Below are positions 9,653 to 18,646 of a stretch of 64,000 nt of DNA, piece after piece. The notes beneath the pieces are model-generated. The model did no database searches. It had not been told where the DNA came from and was given only the letters and a program-made list of their open reading frames with translations. Source of the DNA: JAICIG01 sp035532215. Lineage in GTDB: Bacteria > Planctomycetota > Planctomycetia > Pirellulales > JAICIG01. Position numbers and translations under genes: made by a program. Position 1 is the stretch's first letter. The number at the start of each line of letters is the position of its first letter. Location of the stretch: the NCBI GenBank assembly GCA_035532215.1, contig DATKRK010000312.1:1-64000 (forward strand), in the 5' to 3' direction.

Positions 9653-10087
9653 TCAGGCATTTTCCGCTTCTCCCGCCTGCGATGGATCTAACACTAAAAG
9701 GCGACGCTCCATTAAAAACTCATCGGCTCCAAAGACCTGTACTCTATATTCTCCCGCATGCGGGAAGACTAAGCCAGTGAAGTGGAAGTCCATTTCAGCA
9801 ATCATCCGTGGATCTATAAAGTCTACTTCGCCCTCAGCCTCAATCAATGGGCCGTCGTCTTCCTCGATATCCACGACCCTTAATCTCACCCTTGTTTTTC
9901 CGTAACCGTCGGTCAGGATACAGTATACCGCTAGGATTCCATGCTGGGCCGGGAACTGTTTTGCAAAAATCGTTGAAAAGGTGCCAAGAATTGTTCGCTT
10001 TCCGCTGGAAGGATCGTGCCATATAGCGTCTGCCAGCACGAGACCAAGGCACATCGGAGCTATGCGGGAACCGCTGCTGCTCATCAT
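9653..10087 (-). CDS. DUF6941 family protein
   Basis: A protein of 144 residues, soluble and beta-rich. The order of segments (ADAIWHDPSSGKRTILGTFSTIFA, then a Y/V-rich strand region, then FTGLVFPHAGEYRVQVFG) matches the DUF6941 family, seen often in planctomycetes. The function is unknown. The C-terminal half resembles a small immunoglobulin-like sandwich. Its start overlaps the stop of the upstream zinc-ribbon gene by 4 bases (ATGA), so the two are translationally coupled. Confidence 0.75.
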   Translation of the reverse strand: MMSSSGSRIAPMCLGLVLADAIWHDPSSGKRTILGTFSTIFAKQFPAQHGILAVYCILTDGYGKTRVRLRVVDIEEDDGPLIEAEGEVDFIDPRMIAEMDFHFTGLVFPHAGEYRVQVFGADEFLMERRLLVLDPSQAGEAENA

Positions 10088-10419
10088 TTTCCGCCTTTCT
10101 GGGCACCCTTCTGGTCAGCTTTTTGCATTTCGTCTCTGACTAGGCCACGCACGGCTTCGGAACCAGCAAACCAAGCCACGGCCAACAATACCGCCGTCGC
10201 AAACAGGCTAGCTAGAACACCCTCCCAAAACGTAGCGCGTCGGTAAATCGGCGTTACTGTCGCGCCTGTGTTCGCTAGAGGCGGCAGCCCGCCTTCGTTG
10301 GAATCTGAGACCGGATACAAAAAAACCTGTTGTTCACCGCAGGACTTGCAGCCATAAGGGGTCATGTGACCTGGTCTAACGCCGATATCTGTTTCGGCGC
10401 TACACCTACCGCATTTCAT
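10084..10419 (-). CDS. small zinc-ribbon, single-pass membrane protein
   Basis: A protein of 111 residues from ATG 10419. A GTG at 10449 behind GGGGAGG is an alternative that would add 10 residues. The N-terminal zinc ribbon is MKCGRC followed by YGCKSCGE (CxxC-CxxC). One membrane helix lies near residues 64-82, and a charged Lys/Gln-rich tail ends the protein. It is translationally coupled to the DUF6941 gene. Function unknown. Confidence 0.65.
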   Translation of the reverse strand: MKCGRCSAETDIGVRPGHMTPYGCKSCGEQQVFLYPVSDSNEGGLPPLANTGATVTPIYRRATFWEGVLASLFATAVLLAVAWFAGSEAVRGLVRDEMQKADQKGAQKGGK

Positions 10420-10611
10420 GATCCAGGCCGTTTTTTGATGAAACGACACATCCCTCCCCTGTGGACCGAAATATGGTGTATCCGCGGCTTGATCGGAATT
10501 GCTTCGATAAGCTGTTGGGTGTCATTGACGGTGACATTTTCCGACATTGAACAGCATTTAGGCCAGCATAGCCAGACTGGCAAAAAGATTTTATACGCTG
10601 TTTTACGGGTG

Positions 10612-11580
10612 TCAGCCAATTCCCCTAAATCGTTTCAATTGCAGAGGATATAGGATACCCGAAATCGCCAGCTCGGCCACTAGCAGCACGAGCCGCGAGA
10701 GGATAGCCGAGACGAAAGCGCCTTCGGTTCCGAACCAGGGAATCAGCAACTCGAACAGCGCGGCGTCGCGGACGCCGAGCCCGCCCGGCAGAAACGACAA
10801 AAAGCCCGCCACCGTCGCAATCGCGCTGGCCGCGATGCAAATCAGGAGCTGATCGACGACGCCGAGCAAACTGCCGTAGCCGCCGGCTGCGAGCGTGGCC
10901 CATAGGCTGGCGCCCATGAAAACCCAGGCGCCGGGCAGCGTGAGCCAGGCGAGCCCGAGCGTGCAGTAGCCCAGGCGATCGGCTTCCTCGGCCACGCTCG
11001 GGTTGAGCCGTCCGACGCCCGTCAGACGCACGAGCCGGCGGAACACCGGCGGCAGCGTCGGTCCGCCGACAATCGCCGCCAGGCCGAGAGCCGACAGGAT
11101 CAGCCAGTCGTGGCTGGTAAACCGCACGAGCAGAATCAAAGCCGCTACGCCAGCGCCGACGGCCAGCGTCGAGAGCGTTTCATAGAATACGGCCACGGTG
11201 GCCGCCGTAGCGCTGGCGCCGCTGCCGCGAATCAGGGCGGCGCGGATCAGAATCACGGTCGCCTTGCCCGGCACGTATTTTCCCAGATGGCCGATGTAAT
11301 AGGCCCGCAGCGCTTCGCCCAGCCGCGGTCGCGGGCCGAGCCGGGCGATCACCTGCCGCCAAAACCAGCCCGGGAAGAACTGGCCGATGAGATACAAGAC
11401 GGCGGCCGCCGCCAGCCAGCCCGGCCGCAGCGAGGCAGGGCTCCAGTGCCGCGCTTCGAGCTGCTCCCAGGCCGCCATCACCGTGCGGTGCAGTCCCCAG
11501 GCTACTGCGGCGAGCAAGGCCAGTTTACAGCCCGCGATCAACCATTTCCGCCATGCAATGGACAAGGTTTTCTCGGACAT
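10612..11580 (-). CDS. flippase-like (lysylphosphatidylglycerol synthase TM-domain, UPF0104) membrane protein
   Basis: A protein of 322 residues from ATG 11580; an upstream in-frame ATG at 11622 is possible. It has about eight membrane segments. The conserved features of the MprF/AglD-type transmembrane domain are visible: the YYIGHLGKYVPGKA segment near residue 92 and the LPGGLGVRDAALFELL segment near 270. Members of this family are linked to flipping or handling of lipid-linked sugars and lipids. It is divergent from the AI-2E gene and separated from the GT2 pair by 1.6 kb. Confidence 0.8.
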   Translation of the reverse strand: MSEKTLSIAWRKWLIAGCKLALLAAVAWGLHRTVMAAWEQLEARHWSPASLRPGWLAAAAVLYLIGQFFPGWFWRQVIARLGPRPRLGEALRAYYIGHLGKYVPGKATVILIRAALIRGSGASATAATVAVFYETLSTLAVGAGVAALILLVRFTSHDWLILSALGLAAIVGGPTLPPVFRRLVRLTGVGRLNPSVAEEADRLGYCTLGLAWLTLPGAWVFMGASLWATLAAGGYGSLLGVVDQLLICIAASAIATVAGFLSFLPGGLGVRDAALFELLIPWFGTEGAFVSAILSRLVLLVAELAISGILYPLQLKRFRGIG

Positions 11581-11724
11581 GGCGAATGGCAAAGGGCGAA
11601 GTCGTCGGTCAACGGCCGCCATTCTGCCGGTTGCCGCGAGTTCGCACAACCGCGCTGCGGCCGAGGGCCCGCTGGTTTACAATGCCTTCGCCGGTTTTCC
11701 AAAGTTTCACAGCCGGAGCCTTTT

Positions 11725-13146
11725 ATGCCGCGCTTGGCGTCGTTCATCACGCTGCTCGTGATCCTACTGGCGATCGCCGCGCTGTTCCTGCGCGTGATGT
11801 CCAGCTTTCTGCTGCCCTTGTTTCTGGCGGTGCTGCTGGTGGTGATGTTTCGACCGCTTCACCAGTGGATCCTGGGCCGCTGCCGCGGTCGCGAGCGGAT
11901 CGCCGCCGGGCTGACGACGCTGGCGATCCTGGCGATCGTGCTCTTGCCGATGTTTTGGGTGCTCATCCAGGCCGGCAGCGAAGCCAAATCGTTGGTCGGA
12001 AGCTGGAACACGCAAACGCTGAAGCAGAAGTTCACGCTGCTGCGCGAGAAAATCGGCCTGGCGCTGCCGCCGCAGGAGATTCTCGACGAACTCGACAAGG
12101 TTGGAAAACTCCTGGATCAATTGTCGGGCGCCGTCGATACAAAAGCCGAGACCGTGCACGAAACCTGCGACGACCTGGACCGGCAGGTTCACCAACTCCA
12201 ACGCGACGTCGAAGAACTGGGGGACTTGGATCGGACCCAACCCGCCTACTGGGTTGTGAATCGCGATGCCGACGCGGTGCGCAGCCATCTGCGCCGACTG
12301 GACGAGGATATCCATGCGTTCAACGAACCGACGCCCGGCGCCGGCGAATTCATGGCGGCCGTCGCTCGAACGCGCGTCGATTTTGACGTGCTGCGCTATG
12401 ATTTGTTAGGAAACTCTCTTAAGCAATGGCTCAAGCAGCAGGCCAACCCGGGCGAAGAACAGCTCGCGGCACTGCGGGCCCAGGCCGAAGAATACGCCGA
12501 TTCGCTGGCCCGCGGCGGCGCCCAGTATGCCGGCAGCGTGTTGCCCGAATTGCTGGTCGGCGTCGGCGTGCTGATCATCTCGCTGTACTACTTCCTGGCC
12601 GACGGTCCGGCGATGCTTAAGACCTTCATGCGGCTCTCGCCGCTCGACGACCGCTACGAGGAGGAACTGCTCAAGGAATTCACCACGGTCAGCCGCGCCG
12701 TTGTGGTCGCCACTTTGCTTTCGGCCGTGGTGCAAGGCTTGCTGGCGGGCGCCGGCTACTTTTTCGCCGGCCTCGAATCGGTCGCCTTGCTGACGATGCT
12801 GACGATGCTCTTCGCCTTGATTCCCTTCGTCGGCGGCACGGTGGTTTGGCTGCCCTGCTGCCTATGGCTGTTCGTCGAAGGGCGGACGATGGCCGCGGTC
12901 GCCCTATTCTTGTATTGCCTGGTCTTCGTCGCGATGTCGGACAACGTCGTCAAGCCTTGGGTGCTGCAAGGGCAATCGAACCTGCACCCGCTATTGGCCT
13001 TGCTCAGCGTGCTCGGCGGCGTCAAGGCGATGGGGCCGATCGGCATCCTCGTCGGCCCAATGGTGGTGGCCTTCTTGCAGGCGCTTCTGAAAATGTTCCA
13101 AACGGAACTTTTCGCGATGGGTCAAAAACCGGCCGCGGAACAGTGA
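11725..13146 (+). CDS. AI-2E family transporter
   Basis: A protein of 473 residues from ATG 11725. The long frame open upstream is antisense to the flippase-like gene and is not used. It has the AI-2E/PerM architecture: two or three N-terminal helices, a large soluble insertion (about 85-270, with heptad-like Leu/Gln-rich parts), then five further helices with the IPFVGGTVVWLP and MSDNVVKPWVLQG motifs. Family members export small molecules or act in Na+/H+ antiport. The soluble insertion is longer than usual. Confidence 0.85.
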   Translation: MPRLASFITLLVILLAIAALFLRVMSSFLLPLFLAVLLVVMFRPLHQWILGRCRGRERIAAGLTTLAILAIVLLPMFWVLIQAGSEAKSLVGSWNTQTLKQKFTLLREKIGLALPPQEILDELDKVGKLLDQLSGAVDTKAETVHETCDDLDRQVHQLQRDVEELGDLDRTQPAYWVVNRDADAVRSHLRRLDEDIHAFNEPTPGAGEFMAAVARTRVDFDVLRYDLLGNSLKQWLKQQANPGEEQLAALRAQAEEYADSLARGGAQYAGSVLPELLVGVGVLIISLYYFLADGPAMLKTFMRLSPLDDRYEEELLKEFTTVSRAVVVATLLSAVVQGLLAGAGYFFAGLESVALLTMLTMLFALIPFVGGTVVWLPCCLWLFVEGRTMAAVALFLYCLVFVAMSDNVVKPWVLQGQSNLHPLLALLSVLGGVKAMGPIGILVGPMVVAFLQALLKMFQTELFAMGQKPAAEQ

Positions 13147-13172
13147 AAGGCCTGAACTTGCGGCGTTCTTAG

Positions 13173-13267
13173 AAAGGGGATAGGGGGATACGGAGGAGAT
13201 ATGGGGGTAGAAGAATCGATTCAAAAACCATCCCTAAGCATCTCCTCATCATCCCCCTATCTCCTTT
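13173..13267. repeat. stem-loop repeat, probable terminator between convergent genes
   Basis: The arms 13173-13200 and 13240-13267 pair at 24 of 28 positions; each contains the core GATAGGGGGAT or its complement. It sits directly after the AI-2E stop and before the convergent VWA gene, so it may end transcription from both sides. The G-rich purine strand is typical of dispersed planctomycete repeats. Confidence 0.6.
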
Positions 13268-13284
13268 AAAAAGAGATTCCTTAG

Positions 13285-13384
13285 TTGGACAGCGACACTT
13301 TTCACACTGGGTAAAGACGTTTGCCGTAAGTCCTTGGGCGAACGTGATGCCAGTTTGCCTAGCTTCTAAAGTGGCGCTGTCCAA
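13285..13384. repeat. 100-bp element with 17-bp terminal inverted repeats (MITE-like)
   Basis: The end sequences TTGGACAGCGACACTTT (13285-13301) and AAAGTGGCGCTGTCCAA (13368-13384) are inverted repeats with one mismatch. The element ends exactly one base before the stop codon complement of the VWA gene. There is no coding capacity. It has the form of a miniature transposable element or an IS relic. Confidence 0.6.
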
Positions 13385-15712
13385 TTAGCGAACGCCCCCG
13401 ACCGCCAGGGCCTGCTTGACCAGCCCGATGAACTCGGCCCGATAACCTTCTTCGTCGGCGCCGCGGCTGGCCGAAGCCAACTCAAGGACGGCGGCGAACG
13501 TGAGATCACCTTTGAACTCGCTGTCGCGAAGCAAGAGCCCGAAGCCAGCGACCGAGGCGGCGAATTGGAAATCGGCGTCGGCCTGGGCGAAGCTGCGGCC
13601 GGCGTCCTTGACGACGCTCTCGATCAGCTTGCTCTCGGCGCCGTCGGGCTCCTTGTAACGCAGCTTCAAGATCAGCACTTCGTCGCTGGCGGCGGCTTCG
13701 GACGGCTCGACCGTCTGCTGGTACTTGAGCGGATCGACCGGCGCCGCGGGCGAATCGTCGCCGGCGGGCACAAGCTCGTAAAAAGCCGTCACCGTGTGCC
13801 CGGCGCCGATTTCGCCGGCGTCTTTCGCGTCGTCGTTGAAATCTTCGTTTCGCAACATGCGGTTTTCGTAGCCGACCAGGCGATACGCCGCGACCCGGCG
13901 GGGATTGAACTCCAGTTGCAGCTTGACGTCCTTGGCGATCGTCACCAGCGTGCCGCCGGCCTGCTCGACGAGCACCTTGTGGGCCTCGTTCAAATTGTCG
14001 ATATAGGCGTAGTTGCCGTTGCCGCGATCGGCCAGGCTTTCCATCGCGGCGTCTTTGTAGTTCCCGTCGCCGAAGCCCAGCACGCTCAAGAAGACGTCGC
14101 TTTTGGCCTCGGTTTCGATCAGCCGCGTCAGGGCGCCCTGGTCGGTGGCGCCGACGTTGAAATCGCCGTCGGTGCAAAGGATCACGCGGTTCACGCCGCC
14201 GCGAATGAAATTCTGCCGGGCCGTCTCGTAGGCCAGTTGGATGCCCGACGCGCCGTTGGTCGAGCCGCCGGCCTGCAACTGCTCGAGCGCCCCGGCGATC
14301 ACGGCCTGGCGGTCGCCGGTGGTCGATGGCAACACCAGGCCCGACGAGCCGGCGTAGACGACCATCGCGATCCGGTCGTTCTCGCTCAGGCGGTCGATGA
14401 GTAGCCGCAGCGCCGCCTTCAACAGCGGCAGCTTATTGGGCTGGTCCATCGAGCCCGAGACATCGATCAAAAACACCAGGTTGCTGGCCGGGCGGTTGTT
14501 GAAATCGATCTCGCGACCCTTCAGCGCCACCCGCAGCAGCCGGTGTTTCGGCGCCCACGGACAGCCGGCGATCTCGGCATGCACGGCGAACGGGGCGTCG
14601 TCGGCCGGCGGGGCATAGTCGTACTTGAAGTAGTTGACCAGTTCTTCGATCCGCACCGCGTCTTTCGGCGGCAACGCATGCTGGTTCAAGAATCGCCGCA
14701 CGTTGGCATACGACGCGGTATCGACGTCGATCGAAAAGGTCGAGAGCGGGTTCTGGCGGACTTCGAGGAACGGGTTTTCGACGATGCGGGAATAGCCTTC
14801 GGTGTTGAAGGCAATGTAGCCGCGCGCTTTCGAGCGGTCGAGCAGACCATCGCGGCCCTCGGATAACTCGCCTTGCCGGCCGCCAAGACGATTGCCAACG
14901 CGGCCGCCGTTCGCGGCTAAATCCAACTCGTAAGGATCATCGACCGAACCATTGACGCTTGGACCGTAGGCTGCCGCACGGCTTTTGGTTTCATAAACCG
15001 GCTTATTTATCGTGTATGGTACGCGATGTGAATTCTTCTCGGCCGGGATTCCGGGGGGAAATTCGGCGAGTTCAGCGGCCGAGCCGTGCATCGTTCTCAA
15101 TGGAAGATCCAAGCCGCTCGATTTCGATTTCTTGCCAGTTGCAAACGCCTTTTGGGGAGGCGTATGAGCCTTCATCGCGTTGTGAAAGTCCGACTTGAAC
15201 TGGCTAGCCTCGCCTACGACGTTATCGCTCTCATCAGTGGCCGCCTCGGAAAAATGGGCGATGCCCTCTAACGTCGATACAGTTCTATTGCCACGCGGCA
15301 AATACAATGAGCTGACGATGGCAAGCGCCAGGCAAGCAGCCATCGCGGCGGCGAGCGGACGGCGGAATCTTCGCATCCGCGAAAGCGGCAACGTAGCGGC
15401 GGGTACTTCATTCGCAGCGATTTTCTCTTCGATCCGCTCGCGATTCGCCGCCGACAACGCTCCGGCCGGCTCGGTCGCTAGCGCAGCCGTCATCAACTCG
15501 ACCGAACGGCGGATTTCCGCCTCGGTCGCTCGGGCGGCCTCCGATTCGGCCAATTCCCGCTCGATGCCTTCCCGTTCCGCCGCGTGTTCTTCGCCGCTGA
15601 GCTCGCCCAATACGTAAGCCGTCAGCCGAGCCTCGTCGATTTCCTGGCGGCCGTTCGGCGAAGAATGTTCCGCGCCGTCGGCGGGCATTTGAGTGTGCTG
15701 GTCGCGATTCAT
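13385..15712 (-). CDS. VWA (YfbK-type) protein with an anti-sigma-like N-terminus
   Basis: A protein of 775 residues; ATG 15712 overlaps the stop of the sigma factor gene (ATGA). Residues 25-80 resemble the cytoplasmic part of planctomycete anti-sigma factors (DEARLTAYVLGELSGEE). A membrane helix spans about 120-138. Outside are a linker, a YfbK N-terminal domain from about 318, a VWA domain with an intact MIDAS (D417, S419, S421 in LIDVSGSMD) and a C-terminal DUF3520-type region. Coupling to the ECF gene indicates it holds or releases that sigma factor in response to something sensed by the external VWA domain. That role is inferred. Confidence 0.82.
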   Translation of the reverse strand: MNRDQHTQMPADGAEHSSPNGRQEIDEARLTAYVLGELSGEEHAAEREGIERELAESEAARATEAEIRRSVELMTAALATEPAGALSAANRERIEEKIAANEVPAATLPLSRMRRFRRPLAAAMAACLALAIVSSLYLPRGNRTVSTLEGIAHFSEAATDESDNVVGEASQFKSDFHNAMKAHTPPQKAFATGKKSKSSGLDLPLRTMHGSAAELAEFPPGIPAEKNSHRVPYTINKPVYETKSRAAAYGPSVNGSVDDPYELDLAANGGRVGNRLGGRQGELSEGRDGLLDRSKARGYIAFNTEGYSRIVENPFLEVRQNPLSTFSIDVDTASYANVRRFLNQHALPPKDAVRIEELVNYFKYDYAPPADDAPFAVHAEIAGCPWAPKHRLLRVALKGREIDFNNRPASNLVFLIDVSGSMDQPNKLPLLKAALRLLIDRLSENDRIAMVVYAGSSGLVLPSTTGDRQAVIAGALEQLQAGGSTNGASGIQLAYETARQNFIRGGVNRVILCTDGDFNVGATDQGALTRLIETEAKSDVFLSVLGFGDGNYKDAAMESLADRGNGNYAYIDNLNEAHKVLVEQAGGTLVTIAKDVKLQLEFNPRRVAAYRLVGYENRMLRNEDFNDDAKDAGEIGAGHTVTAFYELVPAGDDSPAAPVDPLKYQQTVEPSEAAASDEVLILKLRYKEPDGAESKLIESVVKDAGRSFAQADADFQFAASVAGFGLLLRDSEFKGDLTFAAVLELASASRGADEEGYRAEFIGLVKQALAVGGVR

Positions 15713-16272
15713 GAGTGATCTCCGGCAGAGGCGCCGGGCGTGCTGGCGCCCGACGTGGAGTTGACGTGGAGTTGTTGGCGAACGGTTTTCAAGGCGACGT
15801 GCAGCAGGTAGCCGACGTTCGAGACGCTCAGCCCGGTGACGCCGCTGATCTCGCGGTAGCTCAGCCCGCTTTGGAATTTCAGCCGCACGACCTCTTGCTG
15901 GTTTTCCGGCAGGCCGGCCAGCAGGGCCAGCACCGCCTGGTGCAGTTCCTGCTGTTCGGCGACGTCGGCCTGGCCGTTTCGCGAGTCGCTCGCTAGATCG
16001 AGTCGCTCGGGGATGGTGGCTTGCATGCGATGTTCCTTTCTGCGCACGTCCAACGCCCGGCGGCGGCAGACGGTATAGAGCCATTGGGCCAGCCGCCCGT
16101 CGAGCTCGGCCCGGTCCTGCTCGCAAAGCCGCAAGAACGTGTCCTGCACGACGTCGCGAGCCCGCTCGGCGTCGCCGGTGATGCGCGCGGCATACCGCAC
16201 GAGTGATCCTTCGTAGCGAGCTACGACCGATCGCAGCCAATCTCTCGGCGTTTCGGGCGAGTTCTCGGTCAT
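15709..16272 (-). CDS. ECF-type RNA polymerase sigma factor
   Basis: A protein of 187 residues. Region 2 (RYAARITGDAERARDVVQDTFLRL, then the WLYTVCRRRALDVRRKEHR stretch) and region 4 (LPENQQEVVRLKFQSGLSYREISGVTGLSVSNVGYLLHVALKTVRQQL) are both complete, with a short linker and no region 3, as in ECF sigma factors. The C-terminal tail is Ser/Gly/Ala-rich. It is cotranslated with the VWA/anti-sigma-like gene, which probably controls it. Targets are not apparent. Confidence 0.92.
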   Translation of the reverse strand: MTENSPETPRDWLRSVVARYEGSLVRYAARITGDAERARDVVQDTFLRLCEQDRAELDGRLAQWLYTVCRRRALDVRRKEHRMQATIPERLDLASDSRNGQADVAEQQELHQAVLALLAGLPENQQEVVRLKFQSGLSYREISGVTGLSVSNVGYLLHVALKTVRQQLHVNSTSGASTPGASAGDHS

Positions 16273-16524
16273 CCGTCTCTCAAACCGCGCGACAGGCAGC
16301 CCGCTTATTTAACGCACGACAAGCCGGTTTATTAGACAGAAACTCTCGCGATTTCGTGCCGCGAATTCTTTATTTGATTGACGCCGCCGACCGAGTTGGA
16401 GGTATATACTTGAGTTGCCATGTTCATCCGCAAAGGCAATCCGCTGGATTCGGCGGGCATTTTGCTGAAAGGAATGCCTCGCGGCAAGACGCTCCGCGCC
16501 GCCCGCTCGGCGATGCAACTCGAA

Positions 16525-16680
16525 TTAACGTCTGCTGCAACTGCATTCGTAGCAGACAATCGCGCAGAGGATGGCGATCAAGGTCAGCGGATGCTCGGCG
16601 GGAGAATCGTTCGATGCGGCAGGGATCGCCAACGCCGCCAACAGGAAAACGACCGTGCCGAAAAAGCCCCAACGTGCCAT
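16525..16680 (-). CDS. small two-helix membrane protein
   Basis: A protein of 51 residues from ATG 16680. A hydrophobic N-terminal helix (WGFFGTVVFLLAALAIPAA) is followed by a short polar loop and a second helix (LTLIAILCAIVCYECSCSRR) ending in three cysteines and two arginines. No homologue is recognised. Codon use is ordinary, and a loose AGGGA lies upstream. The rest of 16273-16878 shows no other gene. Confidence 0.4.
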   Translation of the reverse strand: MARWGFFGTVVFLLAALAIPAASNDSPAEHPLTLIAILCAIVCYECSCSRR

Positions 16681-16878
16681 GAGTCGGCTGCTTTCCCTAT
16701 CGCTAATCAAGCTCGGAAGCCCCGTTTTCCCCGACACAAGCGCGCCGCCGGAATTATTGCAGTCGCGACGTCGAGTCAACCCTACCTCACCGATGGCGTT
16801 TGCGGCCGGGAAAAGATTTTTCCCGCCCGAGGAAAGGGCGCGTGACCAGCGCAGCCTTCATGTTTTCTCCGCGGCGCT

Positions 16879-18369
16879 TCAAACAACGAGCGACAAGAAC
16901 CTGCCGTATGCATCTTCCCAGGCCGCGGCGTGTTGCGGCTCGAATTCTTCCACGGGAAAACTGAGACGCACGATCTCGCGGGCTTGGGCAATCGAGCCGA
17001 TGGCGCCGCTGGCCAGGGCCTGGGCCATGCAGTTGCCGATGGCCGTCGCTTCGATGGGCCCGGCGACGACGCGGCGCTGGCAAGCGTCGGCCGTGGCCTG
17101 GCAAAGCTGTCGATTGCGGGCGCCGCCGCCGACGACGTGGATCGTCTCCAAACGGCCGCCGGCGAGTCGTTCCAGCCCTTCGAGCACCCAGCGGCTTTTC
17201 AGCGCCACGCCTTCCAGCGCCGCGCGAATCACCGCGCCTTCGTCGCTTGGAACGGTTTGCCCGGTGCGCTGGCAGTAGGCGCGGATGGCCTCGGGCATGT
17301 CGCCTGGCGCCTGAAACGCCGGGTCGTCAGGATTGACGAGCGAGGCCAGGCGGGGCGCCGCGGCCGAAAGTTCCAACAGCCCCTCCCAGCTATAGTCGCG
17401 GCCCGCCTTCCTCCAGATGCGGCGGCATTCCTGCACCAGCCATAGCCCGGTGATATTCTTCAACAGCCGGATCGTACCGCCGACGCCTCCCTCGTTCGTA
17501 AAGTTCAACCGCAGGCACTCGTCGTTGATCACCGGGCGGGGCATTTCCACGCCCATTAAGGCCCAGGTGCCCGAGCTGAGGTAGCACCAATCAGGCCGCT
17601 GACCCGGCGTACACTTGGCCGGAACGGCGAGCACGGCGCTGGCCGTGTCGTGCGTGCCAGGGAGCACGACGCTCGCCCCGGCCAGGCCTGTCTCGGCGGC
17701 AACCTCGCGGCGGAGCGGCCCCAGATTCGTGCCCGGCGGAACGACCGGCCGCAGCAATCGCGCGGGCAGCCCGAGCTTTTCGAGCAGTTCGACCGCCCAC
17801 TGGCCGCGCGTGGGATTGAAGAACTGCGTGGTCGTCGCATTAGTGAACTCGTTGGTCTTTTCGCCGGTGAGCAGCCAATGGAAGAGATCTGGGATCAACA
17901 GCAGCGACTCGGCCATGTCCAGCAACGGCGACTGATGGATCCGCAGCGATAAGAACTGGTAGAGGGTGTTGATCGGCATGAACTGCAAGCCCGTCTGGGC
18001 GAAGATTTCTTCGCGACCGACCGTCGTCAGGGCCCGCTGGAGCATGCCTTCGCTGCGAGGGTCGCGGTAGCAGTGCGGATTGCCGAGCAGCACGTCCCCC
18101 TTGCCGAGCAGGGCGAAATCGACCCCCCAAGCATCGACCCCCACGCTGCGAACGCTGCAGCCCAAACGCGAGGCGCCGATCCGCAGCCCTTCGGTGATTT
18201 GGCTCCACAACCTGAGCACGTCCCAGTACAGGCTGCCAGCGGCCGGAACCGGTCCATTTTCGAAGCGGTGCAGTTCCTCGAGCCCGAGCAACTGGCCATC
18301 GAACCGGCCCGCGAGCACTCGCCCCCCCGAGGCGCCCAAATCTACCGCCAAATAGGCTTCATCCGCCAT
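16879..18369 (-). CDS. rhaB: rhamnulokinase
   Basis: A protein of 496 residues of the FGGY carbohydrate kinase fold. The ATP-binding phosphate-1 motif DLGASGGR lies at 10-17, where the SGGR form is typical of rhamnulokinases rather than xylulo- or glycerol kinases. The segments GVDAWGVDFALL near 76 and THDTASAVLAVP near 240 also match RhaB. It phosphorylates L-rhamnulose at C1. No rhaA or rhaD is adjacent, so the rest of the pathway must be elsewhere. It is divergent from cysH. Confidence 0.9.
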   Translation of the reverse strand: MADEAYLAVDLGASGGRVLAGRFDGQLLGLEELHRFENGPVPAAGSLYWDVLRLWSQITEGLRIGASRLGCSVRSVGVDAWGVDFALLGKGDVLLGNPHCYRDPRSEGMLQRALTTVGREEIFAQTGLQFMPINTLYQFLSLRIHQSPLLDMAESLLLIPDLFHWLLTGEKTNEFTNATTTQFFNPTRGQWAVELLEKLGLPARLLRPVVPPGTNLGPLRREVAAETGLAGASVVLPGTHDTASAVLAVPAKCTPGQRPDWCYLSSGTWALMGVEMPRPVINDECLRLNFTNEGGVGGTIRLLKNITGLWLVQECRRIWRKAGRDYSWEGLLELSAAAPRLASLVNPDDPAFQAPGDMPEAIRAYCQRTGQTVPSDEGAVIRAALEGVALKSRWVLEGLERLAGGRLETIHVVGGGARNRQLCQATADACQRRVVAGPIEATAIGNCMAQALASGAIGSIAQAREIVRLSFPVEEFEPQHAAAWEDAYGRFLSLVV

Positions 18370-18617
18370 GAGTATGCACCGGTTGAGTCCTTGCCTTGCC
18401 GACCCGCCGCTCCGCTACGCTAGGTCTATGTTTGAGGCTGGAACCAGATCGTGACGCACCGTGCGGCGACCGTCAAGCCGCTTGGCAGGCACGGACTTGC
18501 AGCAACTCCGGCCCGGACGGCGCCGCCGTTTCCTGCCAGCATCCGCCAGCGGCAAATTCGCTACAGGTTGAAGAATTGAGCCGTTGAGAGACGATATCAA
18601 ATGCAAATGCCTGATAG

Positions 18618-18646
18618 TTGACTTTGATAAGTAACATGCATAGGAT
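18618..18646 (+). promoter_or_regulatory. candidate sigma-70-type promoter for cysH
   Basis: TTGACT (18618-18623) and TAGGAT (18641-18646) are separated by 17 bases. Transcription would start near 18653, inside the longest possible cysH frame, which would favour the ATG at 18681 as the true start. The minus-10 element matches only four of six consensus bases. Confidence 0.35.

Noticed and set aside
9460..9780. 106-residue plus-strand frame
   Set aside because: No ribosome binding site or domain, and it overlaps the 3' end of the better-supported DUF6941 gene.
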